A DNA stretch of 64,000 nt from Euphorbia lathyris (taxonomy: Eukaryota > Streptophyta > Magnoliopsida > Malpighiales > Euphorbiaceae). Under the pieces are notes generated by a model that saw nothing but the letters and a program-made list of their open reading frames with translations, was not told the origin of the DNA and did no database searches. A program made the translations under genes and the position numbers. The stretch lies in NCBI RefSeq assembly GCF_963576675.1, contig NC_088912.1, forward strand, positions 11,121,001 through 11,185,000. Reading direction: 5' to 3'. The stretch's first letter is position 1; each line of letters starts with the position of its first letter. Of this stretch, positions 56,540-64,000 are shown piece by piece.

Positions 56540-57245
56540 AATAGAATAGCTATTCCTAGTCTATTTCTATTCCAACATTTGGTTGGTCTTTTGGCCGCAG
56601 AATAGCTATTCCATGGATTATCTATTCCACAAAAATAGGGAATAGCTATTGTTCAATTTTTTCGTTTGTAAGGAATAACTATTCCTAACACTCTATTCTT
56701 ATAATTTACAATCCTACCATCCACTTAAATCTCTATTCTTCTACTTATATAAAGCGGTGACATTAAAGAAATATTCTTTGTTTTTGTTGTTTTTCGAGTT
56801 TTTACTTATATGAACGTGGATCATTATTTTGCGTTTTTTTTTGTTTTTTGTGTTTTTAATATTCTCCACATCTTTTTCCATTTTTCCATTTTTACAATTT
56901 TTTCGTGTTTTTACCGTTTTTCGTTTTTAATATTTTATCTATTTTTCGTGTTTTTCGTCTTTCATATTTTACATTTTTCTGTTTTTTATATAGTTTTTTT
57001 AAAATAATATATTAAATATTTGAATAATTTATAGTAGTAATTAAAATTTTAAAATAAATAAAAAATTACATTTAAGGGCAATATTGTCTTTTAAATAAAA
57101 AGATTATCAATTCCATTTTTTCTTATTCCACCAACCAAACATAGGAATAACTATTCTAAAAGAATATCTATTCTATTCTTTTCTATTCTATTCTTTTGGA
57201 ATAGCTATTCCAAAACATTCTATTCCATTCCACGAACCAAACGAC
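56540..57245. repeat. MITE-like foldback with GGAATAGCTATTCC palindromes
   Basis: Ends are built from the palindrome GGAATAGCTATTCC in several copies (near 56545, 56605, 57200), with a T-rich core of repeated TTTTTCGTGTTTTT words at 56770-57000. No coding capacity. Confidence 0.6.
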
Positions 57246-58015
57246 ATCTAAGGGCTAAATTTTGAGGAATGAGAGAGCATCTTGAAGAGACTATTAGTTC
57301 ATTCTCTATAAATAATATAAACAATTGACTCTTAGTTATTTGAGGAGTGACTAATACATCTCATTTCCAACAATACTCGTAATATTGACTCCTTATTTTT
57401 TTTATCAATAAATTTAGTAATATATTATTATATTTACCAACAGTGAGAGAAGAGAGAGTGTTCAATAATAAATTATTAATAAAATAATAATTTTAAGGAG
57501 TCACTAAGAGTGGAGAGAGACTCCTAAAAAGCGAGGAGCAAAATGAGACTCTTAGTGATTTGAAAAGCCATTAGAAGGGTGTTAGAATTTGTTTTTAAAT
57601 CTCACTCCTTAGATTTTAACTTCAGGTATTATTTTGTTAGAGAGGAAGCTCTGAAAAAAGTGATTTTTCAAAATAAAAAATGTATACAACTTTAAATTTT
57701 AAAATTTTCCATTAGTTTACTTTCATAGGAGACTTTTACGTTAGAAAGTAGGAATGACAACGAGTAGTGTTAATCCCAAATCATTACCTGTTTATTTTTT
57801 CATTACCTATACCCGTCCCATTATCCTAACGGGTATATTTCATGGATCTCATACTTGTCCCATTTCAATCGTGGATACCCTTACCCGTTAAGGACCAATA
57901 CATAAAACAAAAAATATTACAACTTTAATAAAAGATAAAATTAATAGACCATCCATAATTAATTCATCTACAAATTTAACAAATATTCCAAATTCAAAAA
58001 ATTTAAATCAATCTT

Positions 58016-58800
58016 ATGACTCGTTTGGTTTACCTGTTGTTTGCTATTTCTGTTTGGTATTTGCTATTGTTGTTTGGTGTTTGCTGTTGCGGTTGGAAAA
58101 AACTGTTTTTTCAAAGGCCTAATGCTTCTCCAGCCCCCTTAACTTGTCCAAATTGTTCATTTTACCTCCTCAACTCATCGAATGTCCTATTTACCCCCCT
58201 TAACTCCATAAAAATGGTATTTATCACCCCCTCAACTTGTCCATTTATCCCTCCAACTCATAGAATGTTCTATTTACCCCCCTTAACTCCATAAAAGTGG
58301 TATTTTTCACCCCTTACAATCCGTTATCGAAGCCTAAATTGATAATTTTTTTTAAACGTTAAACCTATATTTATGCTATTTTGTAAGTGGAACCTAAATT
58401 AATACTTCCCCAAAAATCATAGGCCTATTTTGATACATTAGAAATACCACTTTTATGGAGTTAAGGGGGTAAATAGGATATTCGATGAGTTGAGAATTGG
58501 TAAAATGACAAATTTGGACAAGTTAAAGGGGGTGATAAATACCATTTTTATGGAGTTAAGGGGGTAAATAGAACATTCAATGAGTTGGATAGATAAAATG
58601 ACGAATTTGGACAAGTTAAGGAGGTTGGAGAAGCATTAAGCCTTATTCAAAAAACATGAGTTCTCTGTTTTTTTTTTAAAGCTGCTTTACAGCTATGAAA
58701 AGCAAATAAGATGTGTTTAACCAAACACTTAAAAATCTCGCTTTTGGAGTGAAAAGACAAATAAAAGAAGAAAATTGAATGTCCAAACACTCTTTAATCA
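58016..58800. repeat. MITE-like element carrying a nested foldback
   Basis: Left end CGTTTGGTTTACCTGTTGTT, right end AACCAAACACTTAAAAATC...; interrupted by 58116-58642. Short TTTGGTT/AACCAAA ends. Confidence 0.5.
58116..58642. mobile_element. Mutator-like foldback MITE, 9-bp TSD
   Basis: 527 bp, GGCCTAATGCTTCTCCAGCC to GCATTAAGCC; flanks TTTTTCAAA and TTATTCAAA (8 of 9). Inserted in the foldback at about 58016-58800. Confidence 0.83.
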
Positions 58801-59325
58801 ATAATAATAAATTGGTTTACTAATAAACATCAACGGATGAAAGTCAAGTATATGACGGATATCCAGTAACAGGTATTCTAAGAGGTATTTTCATATTTAT
58901 CACAGGTAATTATTTTGAGTTAATATCTGTATCATACCTTACAAACAATCTCATTAAAATTAGATAGTTGTCAGAATTTATGAATAGCGTACTGTTACAT
59001 CCCAATTAGAATGAAAAAAGTGAGATATTTCTATTGAATATATTAATTAATGTCGATACATTAATTAATTAATTATATATTAATTGATTAATGTATCAGC
59101 ATCTACCATTGGAGCTTTAACTTGTGCTTGTAAGGTCACTTTACTAGTTATAGATAGGTACACCGTCTTTATTTAAGGATATTAAAATGGATTGATATTT
59201 TTTTTATAAAAAACTAGTACAGTGTTTAGGGTTAGACTCTACTTACTTTGTTTTTGATAAAGTAGACTTTATTTTATTTTTTTCATCATTGAAAGACACC
59301 CCATATTAAACCTTCATTTAATAAA

Positions 59326-59844
59326 TGGCTTAATAGGCACCCAACCCCCTAAACTTGTAATATTTTTTCACCTGGCCCCTTCAACTTAGGGGATAACCTC
59401 TCAACCCTCTCAACTCTCCAAAAACATCACATACATCCCCTTACATCCCTATGTTCGGTCAAAATATTGACCCATGTAGAAAACGCGATTGACTGTTGAC
59501 CACACCAATGTCACATGTCATTTTTTATTAAATTTTTCCATTGAGACCCCTGCTCGGCGAGCAAGCCCATTTGTGCTCGGCGAGCAACTACCAGAGATGG
59601 ATTTCGATTAGAATTTTTATGGCAGAATGGAAAATTTTAATACAAAAAATGACACGTGACATTGGTGTGGTCAACAGTCAAGCGCGTTTTCTACACGAGT
59701 CAATATTTTGACCGAACATAGGGGTGTAAGGGGCTGTTTGTGATGTTTTTGGAGAGTTAAGGGGGTTGAGAGGCTGTCCCCTAAGTTTAGGGGGCCAGGT
59801 GAAAAAAAGTTACAAATTTAGGGGGCTGAGTGCCTATTAAGCCA
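59326..59844. mobile_element. Mutator-like foldback MITE, TSD TAATAAA
   Basis: 519 bp with arms of about 240 bp, TGGCTTAATAGGCACCCA to its inverse; TAATAAA at 59319-59325 and 59845-59851. The loop carries two copies of the palindrome TGCTCGGCGAGCA. Confidence 0.87.
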
Positions 59845-59851
59845 TAATAAA

Positions 59852-60987
59852 TTTGTACCTTTTTTCTTTTTGCAAAGCGAAAATTATCCTTTAATTATAA
59901 AATAGTAAAAAGTAAAATCAATTTTAACTTAAGCGTAAGATGATGGTTTAACCGAATTGTAAAGACAAACCACGTAGTTTAAGAGTTTGCAAACATGGAT
60001 CTGTATTTTTTATAGTTTACAAACTAGTCATTTCTTTAAAAATTGTTGTCGTGACTATTTATCCCAAAATAGAGTGATTTGGAACAATTAAAAAGACTGA
60101 CTTTGCAAATTATCCAAAATTCAAGGTGTAGCTTTGAAAATTAACTAAATCACAAGTATTGTTTGGTCGAAAAATTAACTCACATATCATTTAATTGCAA
60201 AATTTACAAAGTACAAACCCTTGTTTGTAAATTTTTAAACCGCGAGGATTGTTTTTACGAATCGATCAAGCCATAATTTTTATTTTTGCAATTTTCCATA
60301 AAGTTAAACAATTTCGTGCATTTTGGTAGTTATTATAACTACATTAATAACACAATAAATATTTAGACAATAATTTTTCATCAATAACTCATATATAATA
60401 GAATTAGTTGTTGGCGTTTTGATAGATTATTTTTAACTGTATTATTAACACAATAAATATTTTAGACATCGATTTTTGGAAGATCCGAAGTGACAAATGA
60501 TAAATTAGTCTATTCAAGTTTTTGTTGTATAGTATGAGAGATAAAATTTTACATTTCGTAAATTAAAAGTAAATATGTACTTCTCCAAAAATATTATTTT
60601 GTGTATTTTTCACAAAATACTGTATCACTTTTTTTTATTAAAAAAGTTAATTTCATAGAAATTTGCCGTGGTTACACTGATTTGTGAATAAAGGTTTTTG
60701 TCAAAATGAGGATTGTGTTTGTCCTCAAAATCAAGGATTTTGAGTTGCCACAACAATTTGACCATTAATAATATCAAAATAGAAAATACCAAGAACTTAT
60801 AATATTCTAAGTAATTTTAATTTTTCAACGTTTAATTCCTCAAAATTGAAAGTCAATGTTTAGAAAGAGAAAGATTTAAAAATGATAATTTTGGAAAATA
60901 AAAAATGTGGTTCGATAGTAAATGTGATGGTTTAAAGTGTTAATTAGCTCCTGACCTATTGAAAATTTTATTATTTGGCACCTGGCT
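59852..60987. other. Intergenic stretch between foldback and LINE copy
   Basis: Decayed family I-like words (AATGTTTAGAAAGAGAAAG near 60860) and AT-rich sequence. No gene seen. Confidence 0.5.
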
Positions 60988-62498
60988 TATTAGGAATTTT
61001 CTGTGGACTGGCTGTATTGACACAAGCAAACTTGTTACTGTTCCGTGGAAAGTTTGTTGTAGTCCAATTGAGAATGGAGCTCTAGGCATAAAAGATTTGC
61101 TTCGATTTAATAAGGCTCTTCTTGGCAAGATGGCGTGGGAATTACTTATTGGGAGCTCTTTAGTTTCAATTCTTTTAAAACAGCGTTTTCTTACGCTTTC
61201 TGGGCTCCCGAAAGCTGTAATTTCTAATTCTTCGATTTGGCCATCAATCCGAGAGGTCTACTATATTCTTAGGGATCAATCTCATTGGTGGATAGGTAAT
61301 AATGCAGCAAATGTTCAATGGTGCAAATTTATCTTGTTTGAAGTCATTCCTCCTTCTCGTTCGATCGTTTGCTGGAGGGCTTTATTGGTTTACATGCCCA
61401 CGCATGACCAATTGCAGAAGCGTGGCATACCTATTGTTTCCCGTTGTATGTTATGCAAAGCGGCATCGGAATCAATTGAACATATTCTGGTTCATTGTCC
61501 CTTTTCTCAAACTGCTTGGAGAGCGTTGGGCTCTCTTTTTGGTAAACATATCATATTGACGGATTCTCTAGTTACTCTTATCTTGAATTGTTTAAATCAT
61601 AGCTTCAGTTCTCAAGTGGGTTTGTTATGGTCAATTGGAGTTGTTAGTTTGATTTGGATTTTGTGGTACACTAAAAATAAAGCGATATTTGAGAATGAAA
61701 CACCATCAATTTATCTTGTGCTTTGTAGGCTTTGGATTATGATTCGTGAAGGCGGTATTGGTAATAAAGGTCATATGAAAAACAATGTTGATGAGCTTCG
61801 TGTTCTTAGGCAGTTACACATTCCCCTTAGACCCCCTCGAGCTCCTAATATAGTGAGTGTTACTTGGGTTCGTCCTCCACCGGGATGGCTCAAAGTTAAC
61901 ACAGATGGTTCTGCAAATATTAATACAGGAATGGGGGGAGCCGGGGGGCTGTTTCGCACTACTCGAGGATTTGCTCGGGGTTGTTTTGCGTTTCGAGTGG
62001 ATACCCCTTCTGCGCATATTTCCGAATTGAAAGCCGTTATTTTTGCTATTCAGATTGCTTGGGAAAAAGGATGGCACAAATTATGGGTGGAATGCGACAC
62101 TGTTTATGTGGTAAATTTGCTTAGGAAGCGCTCTTTAGTTGTTCCATGGGCGTTGCGACAGGATTGGATTACTTGTCTCCGACATTGTTCTTTTATGGAT
62201 CTAAATGTTACTCATATTTTTCGCGAAGGAAATAGACGGCTGATGCATTGGCTAAATTTGGCGTCACAACAGATCATATTGTTTGGTGGAATTCTGCACC
62301 AGCTTTTTGCAATAGATTTATTTCTGATGATATGTATTGTTTAGAACAATTTCGTTTCTCTTAATTTTTGTCCTGTATTTTTTCCTCATTTTAATAAAAT
62401 TCGGGTCTAGGTTTTTGTTTGGTTTTGTGAAGATGCCAACCTAGTTGGGATCTTTGCATTCCGATCTTAGCCTGTAACCCAACCTTTACTTAAAAAAA
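60988..62498 (+). mobile_element. 5'-truncated second copy of the same LINE
   Basis: Matches the 3' quarter of the intron-3 LINE (late RT linker to A-tail) in the opposite orientation, at roughly 95% protein identity by eye. It starts at TATTAGGAATTTTCTG and ends in an A7 tail after TTTACTT. Flanks ACCTGGCTTATT (left) and ACCTGACTTATT (right) form a 12-bp target duplication with one mismatch. The abrupt 5' end is normal for LINE integration. Confidence 0.9.
60989..62344 (+). pseudogene. Truncated, deleted and frameshifted LINE ORF2 (RNase H end)
   Basis: Keeps the IRNFLWTG start, the cysteine region and most of RNase H (NTDGSANIN, SELKA, ECDT). Compared with the intron copy it lacks 91 codons; the junction is GGTAATAAT at 61295-61303, which in the intact copy occurs at both ends of the missing 273 bp. 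One A is also missing near 62234 in AATAGACGGC, shifting the frame before the last catalytic Asp. No function expected. Confidence 0.88.
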
Positions 62499-63044
62499 CC
62501 TGACTTATTATTCTGCTATATTTGATCGTTGAACTATATCAATTGGTGAAATTTTACTCAATTTGAATGGAAACTTGATAAAATTGTTACCCTTGATATG
62601 TGATGATATTTTGACATATAGACTTGACATATCACATGTCTTAAAGTTTAATTGACATATAGATTTTTGTACGTGAAAATAATTAATTAGATTAAAAAGA
62701 GAAAAAAACAAATAAAAAATAAATTTCTAAACTAAAATTTATCAACTCGAAGTGTCAAAATATGGTCATATATATAATAATTATTTTAAGTCTCCATTTA
62801 AATTGGACGAAATTTCAACAATTGGGATAGATAAAGGGCTAAATGTAACTAAGTAATAGGTTATGAGCCAAATAATAAAATTTTGAATGAATCGAGAGTC
62901 AACCAGTAGTTTAAGCCTAAATATGTTCTTAAAAAATTTATCGTTTACGAATTAAAGTCATAATATTAACCTAAAAATCATTGATTTTACAAACAACTTA
63001 CTTTATCAAAAACAAAGTAAGCATAGTCTAACCCTTAATTTGGT
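62499..63044. other. Intergenic AT-rich stretch
   Basis: No reading frame, RNA gene or clear repeat recognised. Confidence 0.45.
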
Positions 63045-63505
63045 GCCTTAATATGGATGTCTTTGAACTTGTCGAAAAAAACTTAATTGATTTTTTTGAA
63101 TATTTAAAGTGTTTCATTAACCCCTAATTTGCTTAAAATGTTCGGATAACCCCAACTTGAAAATGTAATTAATTAATCACTCGGTTGTAAAGAAATAAAT
63201 TGCATGCAGAAGTGGTGTTGCACGCGTCTTGAAAAAAAAAATCTTACTTCCTCAACTGTAAAACCGGTTCTCTCTGATATTAGAACCACGTACCATAAAC
63301 TTGGTCGTTTGAACTTTTTAAAGCGCGTGTACCACACCTTTCACATGATACTTACTTCTTTGTAACCAGGTGATTAATATACTACATTTTAAACAAGTTG
63401 AGGGAGCTATCCAAATACTCTAGGCAAGTTGAGAAGACTATTAGAACACTTTAAAAGTTCATGGAGTCTGAATTTTTTTAGCGGGGGAATGATGTATGAA
63501 GCCTT
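63045..63505. mobile_element. Degenerate GGCTTAAT-type foldback
   Basis: Left arm GCCTTAATATGGATGTC...TTTAAAGTGTTTCATTAA; the right arm reversed reads GAACTTTTAAAGTGTTCTAA and AAGGCTTCATACATC. Imperfect; boundaries approximate. Confidence 0.5.
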
Positions 63506-63521
63506 AAATCTACCGTAAAAT

Positions 63522-63960
63522 TTTGGCAAAAAGCATCATTAGCCCTGTCTTTGATTTTTTGGTTCATTAAGTCATTGCTTTTTTATTTAAATACATTAAA
63601 CCCTTGATGACCAAAAAAATCGATTTTGAACATAAAACTTGGTTAACATAATGTTATTCATTGTACATGCATTCGAAATTTATATTTTTTCACTGTTTGA
63701 AAGCAGTTTTGGATATATAATGTGATTATAGGAGAACTGTAAAACTTTAATTCAAACTATAATTTTTTTTTTTATAATTTCAAATACAAATAAATTAATA
63801 ATGTCATTTTAACAGAATTAGATGTTCATAATTTACTAATTTAGTACGCAAAGGTTTAATGGGACCAAAGATAAAAGACCTGATGCTTAAAGTATCCAAA
63901 TAGCATATTAAGAGCTTAAACCAAAGAATGAAAGATTAGTGACCTAATGATGCTTTTTGC
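63522..63960. repeat. Family H dispersed repeat, copy 2
   Basis: GGCAAAAAGCATCATTAG to CTAATGATGCTTTTTGCC: clear terminal inverted repeat, MITE-like. Shares CATAAAACTTGGTTAACATA-type text with copy 1. Confidence 0.68.
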
Positions 63961-63971
63961 CTAAAATTTTG

Positions 63972-64000
63972 GGTAAATAATTTATTAGTCCTCTCATTTC
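63972..64000. mobile_element. Family B foldback element, left end cut by window
   Basis: GGTAAATAATTTATTAGTCC runs off the window end. Confidence 0.5.

Noticed and set aside
58016..58294. 92-codon frame
   Set aside because: It reads through a MITE end into a foldback arm; no conserved protein.

Overview
The window is AT-rich nuclear DNA from a flowering plant, most likely a eudicot. The evidence is a split fatty acyl-CoA reductase gene with GT-AG introns, a plant-type L1 LINE with a C-terminal RNase H, Ty3/gypsy and Ty1/copia remains, CACTA and hAT elements, and very many foldback MITEs. The species cannot be named from the sequence. There is no sign of bacterial or organellar gene content.

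Only one cellular protein-coding gene is supported. It is a minus-strand alcohol-forming fatty acyl-CoA reductase (FAR) whose ten exons I assembled by hand between 53457 (ATG) and 17921 (TGA). All nine introns are GT-AG, every phase agrees, and the sum is 1476 nt (491 codons plus stop) with no in-frame stop. The gene covers 35.5 kb for 1.5 kb of coding sequence because its introns are filled with transposable elements. Intron 3 (7.8 kb) holds a nearly complete 6.3-kb LINE in the same orientation as the gene. Intron 6 (12.0 kb) holds a multi-layer nest: an old LINE interrupted by an LTR retrotransposon that is itself interrupted by two solo LTRs, plus a 129-bp tandem array. Intron 5 holds a solo LTR inside an older repeat.

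1-17.7 kb (downstream of FAR) is a gene-free repeat field. It contains five copies of a Mutator-like foldback family (called family A here: TIR GGGATAAGGTGC, 9-bp target duplications), a solo LTR nested in one of them, a 1.1-kb CACTA element, two hAT-type MITEs, a decayed Ty1/copia reverse transcriptase and AT microsatellites. 53.5-64 kb (upstream of FAR) is also gene-free. It holds another set of Mutator-like foldbacks that share a GGCYTAAT terminus, some nested in one another, and a 5'-truncated second copy of the intron-3 LINE at 60988-62498.

The main points of interest are the transcriptional load on the FAR gene, the young LINE family with two distinguishable copies (an ATGA ORF1/ORF2 overlap, an A8 frame break, a repeat-bounded 273-bp deletion), and the abundance of long-TIR foldback elements whose target duplications can be read directly.
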